DNA of 64,000 bases from Notospermus geniculatus (GCA_002633025.1 NMRB01000582.1:52230-116229); one strand, 5' to 3'; positions 31,861 through 44,577 are shown, counted from the stretch's first letter. The notes: generated from the sequence alone by a model not told the origin. A program made the numbers and translations.

Positions 31861-32555
31861 GCACTTTCTGAATAGAATACAGTGTGGCTTTAAACTTAAT
31901 GGGCCAAATTCATAAAGGAATTTATGAATTTGGCCGCGGGTGATCCACTGACTTGACGACGAGTTTACGATCAGTTGGCGACTTGTTCACGACGGCAGTC
32001 GTCAACAAGTCGTCAACTCGTCGTCAACTAGTCGCAAACTGATCGTAAAGAAATGACGTGACATTGAAGCTGATCCACCGAAAAAATACGTACTGCTACA
32101 GAGCAAACTTTACGACGAGTTGACGACTAGTTTGCGACCAAATCAAACATGTTTGATCTCGTCGTAAACTCGTCGCAAACTAGTCGTCAACAAATTTCAG
32201 TCGTGAACGAGTCGCAAACCCGTCGTGAACGAATCGTGAATGCTGATCCACCTGCCACGATTTTTCGTCGTCAACTAGTCGCAAACCCGTCGTGNTCAAT
32301 TTCAAGGCGGCGGGCGGAAAAAATATAAAAATAAAATTTTATTTTTATTCTATTTGGTGTATTTTGCAGAGCGGAGGGCCCGAGGACAGGCTGAAAATAA
32401 ATATTTATTTTTATTTTTTTTCTTGACGTTTTCCGAGCGGCTGGCCCGAGGACCAAGGTATAAAAAAATGATTGCCTAAGCACTTTCTGAATAGAATACA
32501 GTGTGGCTTTAAAACGTAATGGGCCAAATTCATAAAGGAATTTATGAATTTGGCC
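31861..32555. repeat. 75-bp direct repeats flanking a region rich in a 10-bp motif
   Basis: 31861-31934 and 32480-32555 are near-identical. Each contains the palindrome gggccaaattcataaa(gg). Between them, about 31950-32294 is filled with forms of the motif gtcgtcaact / gtcgcaaact in both orientations. An n is at 32295. Confidence 0.65.
32295..32295. other. Single n (probable assembly join)
   Basis: Interrupts a gtcgtg motif; the sequence type changes from motif-rich to AT-rich directly after it. Confidence 0.6.
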
Positions 32556-32751
32556 CTTAGACTTCAGACACTATCATTAGTGTCTGAGGTCCATTTGATT
32601 CTTGTAACTGCTAGAAGTCTCTCTTCCTTGAGCACTCGTGCAGTTCATGTTCAAGTTTTCAAAAGAGCTTGAATTGAATCGAAATAAGGTATAGTATTTT
32701 GTCATGACGTCCATCAAGTGGGATTAATCTTGAACTGGAGCTTTCGCAACC

Positions 32752-32846
32752 CATCCTCCCACAGCAGGGCTTTGGTCTCGCTCCTCTACATATTCGTGTG
32801 AGTGAACGAGGAGGAGCGAGGTAAAAACCTCTGCTGTGGGAGAATG
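32752..32846. mobile_element. Hairpin element family J, copy 2
   Basis: catcctcccacagcagggct pairs with ctctgctgtgggagaatg; ctcgctcct and aggagcgag pair inside. Confidence 0.65.
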
Positions 32847-33425
32847 TCACAGTCCTACAACTGAAATACATTGACCTTTACCTAAGTTGTGCTAATTACA
32901 TTCAAAGAGGAAATTACCTGAAATTGCCAGTTTAGGGCAACTAAACATTCAATTTATAAAAGAGGGTGCCTGTGGCGATCAAATAAGGGATGCAAATCAG
33001 GGACAGGAGTGGAATAATGTTACATCCACCCACGTCATCCACTTTACTAATGTAAGCCACGTACGGCAACAAAAGCTACAAAGAGATGGGGAAAAATAAC
33101 AAAAAAAGGGTAGTACGTTGGCTGTCTTTTTGTGTGAGCATTGAACGTCGTAAAACCTTAAGGGTCAAAGCGTTACTTTTGCCCTTAATTTCATCACTAC
33201 GCTAAGATGTCATGGTAACGACCAGGTTGGCATGGAAACGCATTCAATGCTTTCTAACGATCTCTACCCACAATGCAGTTTGGCTTTTCAGCCGTCACGT
33301 ACGGCATTAAAAAGCTAATGTCTTGGCTATTGAGCGAGGATGTTGAATATGATCACGAATGCGGGGGGGGGGGTGAGGGTTTCATAATTGAAGGAATGCC
33401 AGGAGGCGGATTAACCCTTTTTGTT
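32847..33425. other. No gene seen
   Basis: No coding exon. A G run lies at about 33363-33372. The inverted-repeat arm starts directly after. Confidence 0.3.
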
Positions 33426-33842
33426 AAATGATGAAACAAAGTTTGAAAAATTTGCATTGGTGGGAAATAGATACAGTATACCCATTTGTTCAAAAGTGGT
33501 AATTGGTTTTTCGCGCACGCACTCATAAACAGCTCAAACCTGTGACGTTGTTAATTTAGAGCCAGCTGGAAGTGTCGTTTCATTTAAAGGATATCTGTTG
33601 CCATTGGTTTCCATTGCTTTTACACCACTCGTGAACTTGTCAAACTTTTTACTCAATCATTTGTTGCAGAGATTAGCTTGCATTGGCATCAAGTTTATAA
33701 TTAATACAGGTGCAGAAATCTAGCATCAGGTGGTGAGGTGAGTACATGCGGGAACTGCATTAGCTAAGAAACAAAAAATTACGGGCGAAGATAGGTGATG
33801 TCATTTCATTTCCAACTCTCCTCTGCTGCTTATAAATCGTAC

Positions 33843-34300
33843 AATACAAAATGCATCCATCTCCAAGCGCTGTTCCTTGCTCTAAAATTCAACACCCATT
33901 TCCCACCACTGTTCCTTTTCCACGCTCTACAATACACCCATTTCCCCATACTTCCCTTTTCCGCGTGCTCTACAATACACCCATTTCCCAACACTTTTCC
34001 TTTTCCATGCTCTTCAATACGTACTTCACCCATTTCCCAACACTGTTCATTTTCCATGCTCTACAATACTTCCATTTCCCAACACTTTCCATTTCCCATG
34101 CTCTACATACACCCATTTTCCAACACTTTTCCTTTCCCATGCTCTACATACACCCATTTTCCAACACTTTTCCTTTCCCATGCCCAACATAGGCCTACAC
34201 CCATTTTCCAACACTGTTCCTTTTCCTGCCCTGCATACACCCATTTCCCAACACTTTTCCTTTTCCATGCCCTACATACACCCAACACTGTTCCTTTTCT
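33843..34300. repeat. Tandem array in arm 1, units of about 42-45 bp
   Basis: Roughly ten degenerate units of the type cacccatttcccaacacttt / tccttttccatgctctacaa. The arm 2 counterpart is about 1.6 kb with higher-order structure. Open frames across it are not genes. Confidence 0.8.
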
Positions 34301-34967
34301 ATCTCTATCGAACTAATGCCTCTGAAAGCAACAGCTGAGGGCAAAAAAGTAAATCTTTTGGTATCTATACATTTTTCCTCTGCAGACATTCGGTATTCAC
34401 CTGTGGCAGAAAATTCTCCTACCTTTTGACTTCCCTGGATGACTTCAAAGTGTCTTGACACACTAGGCCACTTTGTGATAATTTTTTGGATTTCTGTGAC
34501 ATGACTGATGAACTGTTGGCTTCTCTACTGGCACATCCTGCGTGTCGGAAGAGTATTAAGAAAAGATAAAATCTCACCCCGTTTCTTTTTTCGAGAACCT
34601 TGTGTAGGCAACCCGCCGACACTGTTGCATTTATAGGGCGTTATTCATTCTGATAGTGACCTTATACAAGGTATTCATTTCATGACAATTAGTGGAGTTG
34701 GAACATGATACTGTATGAAGTGGATAAGGAGACTGGAATGTTGCAAATCATTCCCTGAAATCATGTGCACAATGATCGACGTCGTCATCGTATGTACTTC
34801 GGCAATTTCCGTCGGGCCTCCGTACATATCTCGACTGTATTACGGGGCGCCATCTTGCGTAGCGATACAGCGGTGAATTCTACCGCACTGCGCCGGTAGT
34901 GACGAAGCGTGACCGCCTAAAATCCTAGTTGCATCCGCATATTGAATAGCCCATTGAACTATTTTAA

Positions 34968-35266
34968 AGGTGCTCTAGTTCGAATTGTAAACATTACGGT
35001 TTGTTTATTTACATGGTTGATTATAATAGTTATTTTTCCTCGGACAGGTGGCAGCACCGTTTATACCAAAACATTAATGTTATCTATTTTTATATCTATA
35101 TCTTGATAAATATTCTTGTAACTGAAATATATTTATGATTTTACGCTAAAAAACAAACAAAAAGTTGTGAAAGGCGAGATTTAATTCGATTTTATCTGAT
35201 TTGTTAGTACCAGAAGTTGACAATAGGTGGCACACCGTAATGTTTACAATTCGAACTAGAGCACCT
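34968..35266. mobile_element. MITE family F, copy 2, TTAA duplication; present only in arm 1
   Basis: AGGTGCTCTAGTTCGAATTG and complement at the ends; TTAA at 34964-34967 and 35267-35270. Arm 2 has uninterrupted sequence with one TTAA at the corresponding place (about 47960). Confidence 0.82.
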
Positions 35267-35561
35267 TTAATACAGAATGATGTATACTCTCGTAGTATAC
35301 TCTCAGTAAATTAGAATTAAAATTACTATAAATATCACACCACAAAAATACGAGGAGGTGGGCGATTCATTTCCATGCTCACTGAAACTTTACATTGTGA
35401 ATGTTAAGAAAAAAAGAAATTTATTCTCGGCAACATGTTAAGACACTAATCTTCAGAATTTTTTTCCTGGAGAAGCTTTTTCTCATCCTGTCTTTGTAAA
35501 AAAATAAGCTCGAATAAATCCTGTTCAGTTTTCAAGACATAATCAAGCTTCCACAGCGGAC

Positions 35562-35644
35562 CATCCTCCCGCAGCAGTTTTTACCTCGCTCCTCTACATC
35601 CACTCACTTTGTTAACGAGACCAAAGCCCGTCTGTGGGAGGATG
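35562..35644. mobile_element. Hairpin element family J, copy 3
   Basis: catcctcccgcagcagt pairs with tgtgggaggatg. Counterpart of 47572-47655 in arm 2. Confidence 0.6.
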
Positions 35645-35944
35645 TCGTGAACACCCTGACACTGGAAAATCAATAATCAGCTTAATATAATATAGTTCTT
35701 ACAATTTCTTCTCATGAATGCCTTATTTTTTGTTCTGTAGAAATGGGTAGGCTGCCTTTTTTCCAATTTTTTTTTTGGGGGGGGGGGCGATACTTGAGAC
35801 GAGGAATCTTGCATTTGAGCAGTTGCGCTGTGAAAGGGTCTGGTACAAGTTGAGGAAAGGAAAATTCACTGGTTTCCCCGATATCTCAGAAAAGCGCGGG
35901 TGAGGGCGAACGAAGAATGGAGTGAATTCGCGATCTACGGCCAC

Positions 35945-36295
35945 GTGCGTCGCCGTCCCCGTCCCCGTCGTGATCCCATGACGCAGAAATCGCGTGGACG
36001 ACGTCACGGCGGACTGTAATACGGCGTGGAAGCTCTGACGACGTGAGCAAATTTCCAACTCTCCGTCGTGAATTTTGACCAGTTTACTATCGAATTTCGG
36101 GTATATTTAAGGCATATACTTTTGCTTAAAGTCTCCCAGCGTGCGGACATCACGTTTATTTACGCAACCTTTGAACAAATTCACGGCAATCGATGGTTTT
36201 ATTGATGCCCCAAAAACTGTTCCGTGTTCAGGAATCAGGAGTGCATGACGCCGTGATGTTGTTTGCCCACGACGGGGACGGGGACGGCGACGTGA
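35945..36295. mobile_element. Inverted-repeat insertion present only in arm 1
   Basis: cgtcgccgtccccgtccccg at the left and its complement at about 36273-36293. Arm 2 reads straight through (acgtacgtcgccatttttgt). Confidence 0.65.
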
Positions 36296-36640
36296 CGGAT
36301 CTTAAGGTCTCTATTTTTGCTCCATTCGGCGACCCAACTGAGCGAGTTTTTCTGAATATCGCACCTGATTGTGCCTCCTACCATTTCTTCGACATGAAAT
36401 CTTCAAATTATTCTCTTGTTCCAATATTCTGATGATTACAACATGACCGTGGCCTTTAGCGTTACTTCCTTGACCTATCCCCAACGGGCAGCATGACAAT
36501 TAGTTTTCATCACGATATGGGAACATCACGACATAGGTCAATATCCCGTTCGATTCATCTACTAATTAGGACAGAAACGAAGGTTGTTCATAACACGGAA
36601 GTCTCATCAGCAAAAGGGGCAGCAAAAAAGGGGTAAAGTG

Positions 36641-37212
36641 GTGTAACATTTTTCAGTGTGGCCCGTGTGCCAGTGTGACATAGTGATGTTTCGCAAATCT
36701 GACGAAACACGAAGTACGAAATACGAAATTCAACTTCATTCTTCCATGACCTAATTTATTTCTGGCGATGGTTGGTACCACAAATTTCCCTGCTGCCAGT
36801 GCGTCTTTTAGCATTCCCTGTAACACCGAGAGAGTTATGGTGCATCTTGAATTTTTAAATTTCCATTTCGTGGCTTCGAAGTGGAAACGAAAGGTAAATT
36901 TCAAAGTTTAATATACGCCGTAACTCTATCGGTCTAACGTCATATGCTAAAAGACGCTCTTGCAGCAGGCGATATTTGTGGTGCAACCATCTCCTGAAAT
37001 ACATTACGTCATGGAAATGAAGTCCAGTCCAATTTCGTATTTCGTACTTCGTATTTCGTCAGATTTGCAAAACCTCCCTATTACAATAGATTAACGGAAT
37101 AAGGCGCGACTTGACAATGAGGGACACATAGAGAAACAGTGAGTCTGTTTCCCAGTGTGTTCCAAACAATGGGAGTCACACAGAAAAATGGCCACACTGA
37201 AAAACATTACAC
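36641..37212. mobile_element. MITE family P, copy 3, with nested family Q copy
   Basis: gtgtaacatttttcagtgtg at the left, complement at the right. A Q element at 36683-37078 splits it. Confidence 0.68.
36683..37078. mobile_element. MITE family Q, copy 1 (nested)
   Basis: gatgtttcgcaaatctgacg at the left and cgtcagatttgcaaaacctc at the right, TA on both sides. The inner arms repeat acgaagtacgaaat. Confidence 0.72.
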
Positions 37213-37436
37213 TTGCACAGAGCGATCCCACAATGAATAGAACAGCCCAAGTTACGGTGTGAAAAATTGACTATATTTCCTAGTCAAATAGCTTCAAAGT
37301 TACGCAAAACAGGCAATGAAGTGAGTGGGAAGGTGGGGTAACCCGGCCTGATGATTTTCTTGCCTTGCCATTTCTCATCTTTTTCTCATTCTGTGCTGTT
37401 TTCAATCGTTTTCTGGAAGTAACAGATGTAACACTA

Positions 37437-37592
37437 GGGAGGTTTCGAAATCAAACGATAAACGTAAATTTTACGACAACGTCATCCGTTATTTTTCCTA
37501 CTACACATTAATCAGATTTTATATTGCATTTTCGGTACAAAAATAACGTTGTTGTTCACGTTTACGTTTATCGTTTGATTTCGAAACCTCCC
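37437..37592. mobile_element. MITE family B, copy 4
   Basis: GGGAGGTTTCGAAATCAAAC at the left, complement at the right, TA at both sides. Counterpart 44713-44868 in arm 2. Confidence 0.8.
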
Positions 37593-37658
37593 TAGTAAAG
37601 ACTGTCGCCCTGTAACGACAACGTTATTTTTGTACCGAAAATGCAACATAAAATCTGG

Positions 37659-37659
37659 N
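37659..37659. other. Single n inside a family B fragment (probable join)
   Basis: Arm 2 continues the same element through this point (44578-44697). Arm 1 switches to about 300 bp without counterpart, then regains homology near 37966. Confidence 0.7.
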
Positions 37660-38444
37660 CAGCGCAATACAAAAAAGGTGATGGTAAAATGTGCCGCTCG
37701 ATGAGTGCAGAAAAGCCATTGATTCTGCAAAGCTCGCATCACTTTCTGGCCTAAAAGTAGGTGGAGGACACTCCCTAAATAATCACTAAACATTCCCAAA
37801 CGTTGTTGTCTCTGGTCAATGCGTAGTTTATGAGAATGTGCGTGACAAAGACCCATGTTTGCTCGTTGACCTAACAGCTGTACACATTGCTACACTGTAC
37901 ACCTGTATGATGCGATCACCTCCAGTTGGTACGGACGTATTTCAAACTGGAGTCCTTCCATTATAATAAGATTTCACGTTAAAAAGGCACAGCTTGTGGC
38001 AGTCTTTTGTAAAATAGGTTCAGGTACTCTCTTGTCCCTCATAGTCATACACGACAAGACCGTTTCAGCCAGCGGAACCTTGTCTGTTGTCTACGAGTCA
38101 TTTACGCGGCGGCAATCCGCCTCCCACCCACACAGTCTACTTAATGGCTTGCAAACAATGGAAAAGCTGTAGTCACCTTGGCAATACGGGAGGCTTATGT
38201 GACAATCTCCATCAGATGAGGTGGCTAATTTCCCATAAGGATTTTTCATTGTTTGTCAGGTTGAATCAGATGTGGATTCTGTTAAAGCCAATCGAATGAT
38301 GTCAGGATTTTTGTCAAATAACTCCAATCTTTCCTTCAGCAGTTTTCAAAAGAGGCATCCAAGTATGTATGCGTTCTATTTCTTGAAAATTTTGTCCGAA
38401 CGAATTTTGACCTGTGCAAGGGCACGGGGAATCGCCAAAACGTG

Positions 38445-38652
38445 AGGAGCCGTGATAGCCGAGGAGTTATATCACGTCCGCTCAGCAAGCGGCAGGTCCC
38501 GGGTTCGAATCCAGCCCGGGCCATATTATATGGGATTTCATTCCCGGCTCTTCACGTCCGTCGCATGGGACAGTAAACGGTGGTGCCTTGTACCTTGTGT
38601 CTTTGCAAGGGCAAGTAAAAGACCCCATCCAAGTGAGGAACATGAGATTTGT
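38445..38652 (+). mobile_element. tRNA-derived SINE, copy 3 (arm 1)
   Basis: A box gatagccgaggag, anticodon-like tccgctcagcaagcgg, B box GGTTCGAATCC, then the shared body ending at gtgaggaacatgag. The most complete head of the family in the window. Confidence 0.8.
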
Positions 38653-39308
38653 GCCATTGATTTTCCAAAAATCAAATGTAGTATTTGATAATATGTTAAC
38701 TATTAGTTTCTCCATCTGGGATGTACAGTGTACACTCATTTGAAGGAGGGTATCAAAAAATATTGAGCTTACCAGCAAAATCTATCGTTCCGACACCAAA
38801 ACTACTTTCTGCTGTCAGACTTTAAAGGGTTAATAGATCAGTTAGTTTGCAGTGCCATAATTTAGAGCTCCATGATACCTAGATCTGACATGAATATTGT
38901 AGAGTTTCAAGAAACAGCCTTTCACCAGTAGACAAAAGAATGGTGAAAATTTTCTGGTGTCGGACGGAACACTTTTTGAAACACACCCAGGGCCACCGTC
39001 AGCCTCACCGGCTGCATATCGTCTTGTATAAATCACGGTCGTCTGGCCAATATTCTGTACATGACAAGTCAACATCAGCATCCATCAACAAACTGACAGA
39101 TAATCCTTCCCCTGCAATGTGATTAATAACTATTGGTAAGCTTTGAGGCTCGTGGCGACCGAGAAAACATTTTCTGATCTTCTGAGTGCTCCATTTTTCA
39201 CTTTATCTCATATTTTCCTCTGAAGACGAACCAGAGCAGTCAAAACATTTTTTACCATAAAATCTCTGCAGCACGTACATGTAGGCCTACGTTCAAATAC
39301 CCACATTA

Positions 39309-39663
39309 GGGAGGTTTAGAAATCAAACGATAAACGTAAACGTTAACGACAACGTTATTTTTGTACCGAAAAATGCAATATGTGACCCGTCACAGCAAAG
39401 CCAGGCGCATGTCGCTCTAATAGCTTGGCAGGTTGAGACCAAAATGTTTGTCAGTTTCAGTATTGTCTGGCTATTGTGAAATCTTAAACAATCTATTTCT
39501 TCCATTCTCTCCTGGTGTCATCTTAGTTCGTTGAGGCTCAACTTCTGAGCGACATGCGACTGGTTTTGCTGTGACGGGTCACATATAAAATCTGGTTAAT
39601 GTGTAGTAGGAAAAATAACGTTGTCGTATAGTTTACGTTTATCGTTTGATTTCTAAACCTCCC
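39309..39663. mobile_element. MITE family B, copy 5, interrupted by another MITE
   Basis: Ends GGGAGGTTTAGAAATCAAAC and complement, TA on both sides. A 203-bp element at 39381-39583 splits it. Arm 2 stops at its outer edge (the n at 43205). Confidence 0.8.
39381..39583. mobile_element. 203-bp MITE nested in family B copy 5
   Basis: TGTGACCCGTCACAGCAAA and its near complement TTTTGCTGTGACGGGTCACA; TA on both sides. The empty site (gcaatataaaatctgg) is seen in other B copies. Confidence 0.85.
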
Positions 39664-41776
39664 TAATATATATCATCAACCGCAGGAGAGAATAGCGCAT
39701 GATGCTGACCTAGATACCTCATATCTTACATAAAGGTACCTCCTCCAGTGATCGTCCCAAAACCAGCCGACTTTGATTGGTTAAAAATCATTGATTGTTT
39801 TTTTGTTGACCAATTAGCACGTTGGAAACGATCTAGCGCTCCCGATCCCAGTATTAGACTGGTTCCAGGTCCCAAAATAGCTCACGCAATACCAGTCCCT
39901 TATTGCTGTGTTGGGACCGGGAACTAGTCTATCTCACGAGAGCTAACCTAGCCCCGTCGATTCGTGTGTTTTTTTCAAATAAAACAGAAGTTGAGAAAAA
40001 CTGTATTGTTAGCAACAGTTAGATAATGAAAAATTAAGTGTTATGGTCACAGTCGATCATTAATCAGATTATTTCAAATGGAAACATGCCACTTTCACCT
40101 GATTTTTTACTCGTGTTGGAAGAAAAACACGAATCGGCGGCTAGGGTAGCATTCATGAACGTATATGACTAAATTTAACCATAACCGATCGGATCTGGGA
40201 CATAACGTTTTAATCGTGCTCCCTATCCTCTGAAAACATATACTCTATGACTAAACCATTGTCATTAACTTTTCAACCATTAGCCGCCAACGCGTAACCA
40301 TGTCAAACAAAGCTTTGTCGAATGCTTCTCCATCCATTAACTACTTTTAGGACATAAATTAAAGACCTTCCTGAGATGTTTGATGTTTGTGCCTTTTATG
40401 ACAGATCAAGCGGTGGTGGTTGATGAGTGAGAACGTCTAAATCATCAAGGGTGTGTCTTTACGGATCCTCTTTTGCCTTAAAGGGAACATGCCGCGTCAG
40501 TAAAAGTGATAGAAAGAAATAATTTCGCGGCCCGCAAAATTCACTACATGTATTTCAAAATTACAAATTTCTGTATTTGTGTGAATTCGATCTGAGACAG
40601 CCTAAATCTGCGGTTGATAACCTGCTAAATGGTATCCAAAGAGACCGAAGCCATTGCAGTAGTAGGCCTATGTAGATTGGTTCCCCTCTTTCCCGCTCCA
40701 CTCCGGCGGCGCTACTCTCCGTTTTTAGTCTGGTTCCTTGACCTGCCGTCTCGTGGCGCTGGGACTGATTTGCGATAAGATAAGATAAGATAGTTTATTA
40801 CACTCTCACCGCACAGCAGTACACAGAGGTTTTTAAAATCAGTCAGAGCCACGATACGGCATGTGAGGGAACCAGACTGGTCCATGTTGAACGCAGCGGC
40901 AAAGACTGGAACTAGTCTATGGAAGTCGACCACAGAGTTAGTACAAATATATCGAAGATGGCGGCGATTTTTTTTATTGTGTATTTACAAATATACACTT
41001 TGACTGGCTCGAGCAGTTCGACCTTTGATTGACAAAATTTACTGGATTGTCATTTGTCATTTGATGCCAAATCACTTGAAACAAGACAAAATATGTCCTG
41101 ATTTTTGTAAAATACAGTAGGGAAAGTATTGGTGATGACTTGGTCACAAGTGCTCAGTCAATAGAAAAAGTTGAACTTCCTCGCTTCACTGCCAACCCTC
41201 TCAAAGTCACGGTGATTTTTTTACATAATATTTCCAAAAATAGACAGCCTAGAGATCAATGCCTAGGGATATGCTTGAAAGGATTTATTGAAATCAGAAA
41301 TCTTCTCCATGATTTAATACACAGCTGTCTCTCCTTTATCCAACAGCAGTGGATAATTCAATTTTAAGAAACCGCATGCTGGATATGGAGAATTTCAAAG
41401 ATGAACCACCCACATTCGTCGGCGAAAAGATTTTTTGTTCGAGTTTGTGAAAGAAACTAAAATAGATGCAGAGATGGCTTTGATTCCAAATGATGCTGCG
41501 CACCAAAAGGAAGATACAGGTTACATTTCCAAATCAGCCGTGTTTATTTTCAGGTGTTTGAGAATAAGGGCAATGCCCTGTGGAATGAATTTGAGGGGAG
41601 ATTTTGGTTTTCACTATTCTTCTGGCCATTAGAACATCTTGCCATGGAAGTACATGTATTCATAGGGAACGTAGACCTTTCCAGCAAAGATGGCCGTCTA
41701 ACAGTTCTCGCCACATGACATTAGCGTTAGGTCCTGAGATATTGCCGAAAAATGGCTATTTCGGCGCCCATATTTG
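39664..41776. other. Spacer between the arms; no confident gene
   Basis: Holds the inverted counterpart of 31321-31620 (about 39950-40175), a gataa microsatellite at about 40775-40792 and otherwise unrecognised sequence. Short frames at 41140-41367 and 41435-41632 show no family. Confidence 0.4.
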
Positions 41777-43204
41777 AAATCAATATGGCGGCCGCCAGGG
41801 GGAGCGAATTTTTGGGGTCCATTTTTTAATGATCCTTAGGTGTCAAAGTATCCCTGTGGGAAGTTTCATGTTTTCTTGAAGAAGTGAAAGATTCTGGCGA
41901 AAGTCAACCCTTAACCGCTCTACTACATAAGGTTAATACCATTCAATGGCTGCTGGCACACAAAGCTGGTCAAGCGGGCCATGAGCAAAAAAAGTTTAGA
42001 TAAAATAATTGTCTGACTCTGAGAGGATGCGTTTGGTAGCGTTATTTCATGCTTGGACAATGAATAGCCACAACGTCATGTGGGAGAACTAGTAGGCCAC
42101 CATCTTTGTTGGAAAGGTCTATACTGTAGTTCCTCACTTGAGTGGTCAGGTCATCAAATTGCTGACCACATCTGTATGAGTAAATGTAATACACTGTGTG
42201 GTTGTCAATGCCGTTGTATTGTGGAGTCAAAATAGGGACAACTTCAAATGTTTCTATTTTAGTCACACAGAACTACAATACACCATTTTTGCTCGAAAAG
42301 GTTACAATAATTGCGGAATGAAATGCAGGGGTTAAAAATAATCAAACCAGCCAAATTCTGAAATGTTACATACTAGTAACTGCCACATAGGCATTCATTA
42401 GAAAGCACACCCATAACTTTCCCGTAAATACCTACATGTATGCGACAGGCCCATCGTATACCTTTCCAAATTTTTCCCTCTTTTTATTTTTGACAAATTG
42501 GTCGTGGCGGTGTGACAAGTTTAATGTCCCTGCTATCTCTTTGTCTTAGCGAACCGTAATGAAATCGAGCAGCTCCCATATTTCAGCCCATTTTCTCGTA
42601 TTACTTCGTACAAGAAGGTACATTTGTAAACCTAAACCCTCACTGCAATGGGGATTTTCAACAAAAAGAATCGATACTTGTAAGTATGCTGGAGTGGGTG
42701 GGTCTAATGTTACAATCCAATAATGGGATAAGAAGACAGAACCGGGTCGTGTTTCCGATACCCAGGAAGGGAATTATCTGGTAAAGGAATTATACAGTGC
42801 ATTATCAACTCTTAAAGAAGATTAATTATTAACTATTCAAAGGGGATTCATCCCAGTGGACTGAAATTTCTGCAACATGTGTCCTTCTGTAAGAAAGGAA
42901 GCTTGCCACCACCCCCACCCCACCCCTCCCCCACCCTCGCCCATTCCCACAGGCTAGAGTCGCGGCGGAGTGCTTTGTCCTGCTTAAGCTTCTTGTGGTT
43001 GACTTGATTTGACCAGACTTCTTATTAAAGCGAGAGTCCCTCTACCTGGAATTCGACTCCAAAAAGGAAGATGTCCCATCGTCCCATTCCAACCAAACCC
43101 AGGCGCGCACCCGGCGCACGCCCCCCCCCCCCTCTTCGGCCAACAAATCTGTAAAATCTATACCGTGAAATTCTGAAATTTGGAGCAAATCATTGAAATA
43201 ATTC
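41777..43204 (+). repeat. 1,428-bp direct repeat, copy 1
   Basis: Same length as, and as far as I can read identical to, 53298-54725. Both copies start at aaatcaatatggcggccgcc and end at gaaataattc followed by n. Contains part of the repeat seen at 27900-28110 (inverted) and a C run. A minus-strand frame (42266-42042, with YNGIDNHTVYYIYSYRC) is weakly exon-like but unassigned. Confidence 0.9.
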
Positions 43205-43205
43205 N
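43205..43205. other. Single n where copy 1 of the direct repeat meets arm 2
   Basis: The left neighbour is the end of the direct repeat; the right neighbour is the first base of the inverted arm. Confidence 0.8.
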
Positions 43206-43871
43206 TCCCTAATGTGGGTATTTGAACGTAGGCCTACATGTACGTGCTGCAGAGATTTTATGGTAAAAAATGTTTTGACTGCTCTGGTTCGTCTTCAGAG
43301 GAAAATATGAGATAAAGTGAAAAATGGAGCACTCAGAAGATCAGAAAATGTTTTCTCTGTCGCCACGAGCCTCAAAGCTTACCAATAGTTATTAATCACA
43401 TTGCAGGGGAAGGATTATCTGTCAGTTTGTTGATGGATGCTGATGTTGACTTGTCATGTACAGAATATTGGCCAGACGACCGTGATTTATACAAGACGGT
43501 ATGCAGCCGGTGAGGTTGACGGTGGTCCTGGGTGTGTTTCAAAAAGTGTTCCGTCCGACACCAGAAGATCTACACCATTCTTTTGTCTACTGGTGAAAGG
43601 CTGTTTCTTGAAACTCTACAATATTCATGTCAGATCTAAGTATCATGGAGCTCTAAATTATGGCACTGAAACTAATTGATCTATTAACCCTTTAAAGTCT
43701 GACAGCAGAAAGTATTTTTGGTGTCGGACGGAACGATAGATTTTGCTGGTAAGCTCAATATTTTTTGATACCCTCCTTCAAATGAGTGTACACTGTACAT
43801 CCCAGATGGAGAAACGAATAGTTAAAGGTCCATATTATCAAATACTACATTTGATTTTTGGAAAATCAATG

Positions 43872-44077
43872 GCACAAATCTCATGTTCCTCACTTGGATG
43901 GGGTCTTTTACTTGCCCTTGCAAAGACACAAGGTACAAGGCACCACGGCTTACTGTCCCATGCGACGGACGTGAAGAGCCGGGAATGAAATCCCATATAA
44001 TATGGCCCGGACTGGATTCGAACCCGGGACCTGCCGCTTCCTGAGCGGACGTGATAACCCCTCGGCTATCACGGCTC
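43872..44077 (-). mobile_element. tRNA-derived SINE, copy 4 (arm 2)
   Basis: Inverted counterpart of copy 3. Head: gatagccgaggggttatcac; anticodon-like tccgctcaggaagcgg; B box GGTTCGAATCC. Confidence 0.8.
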
Positions 44078-44577
44078 CTCACGTTCTGTCGATTTCACGT
44101 GCCCTTGCACATGTCAAAATTCGTTCGGACAAAATTTTCAAGAAATAGAAAGCATACATACATGGATGCCCCTTTTGAAAACTGCTGAAGGAAAGATTGG
44201 AGTTATTTGACAAAAATCCTGACATCATTCGATTGGCTCTAAGAGAATCCACATCTGATTCAACCTGACAAACAATGAAAAATCCTTATGGGAAATTAGC
44301 CACCTCATCTGATGGAGATTGTCACATAAGCCTCCCGTATTGCCAAGGTGACTACAGCTTTTCCATTGTTTGCAAGCCATTAAGTAGACTGTGTGGGTGG
44401 GAGGCGGATTGCCGCCGCGTAAATGACTTGTAGACAACAGACAAGGTTCCGCCGGCTGAAACGGTCTTGTCGTGTATGACTATGAGGGACAAGAGAGTAC
44501 CTGAACAAATTTCACAAAAGACTGCCACAAGCTGTGCCTTTTTAACGTGAAATATGTGATAAACGTGCAAATTAATA

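Larger units (their letters stand above)
33426..39312 (+). repeat. Arm 1 of the large inverted repeat
   Basis: Matches the reverse complement of 43206-51076 in the same order over almost its whole length: tandem array, aattgtcatga block, families J, P, Q and B, SINE, tccctaatgtggg end. By eye the shared parts are a few percent different. Arm-specific insertions and a satellite length change explain the 2-kb difference in arm length. Confidence 0.85.

Noticed and set aside
31861-32555. A small LTR retrotransposon (75-bp direct repeats)
   Set aside because: Repeats are far too short for LTRs, do not have TG...CA ends, and the inside has no primer-binding site or gag/pol trace.
38445-38520. A functional tRNA gene
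   Set aside because: A and B boxes are good, but the same sequence with the same long 3' body recurs at four other sites, so it is a SINE head.
42042-42266. Exon encoding a receptor fragment (minus strand)
   Set aside because: Weak splice sites and partial overlap with a dispersed repeat; it occurs twice only because of the 1,428-bp duplication.
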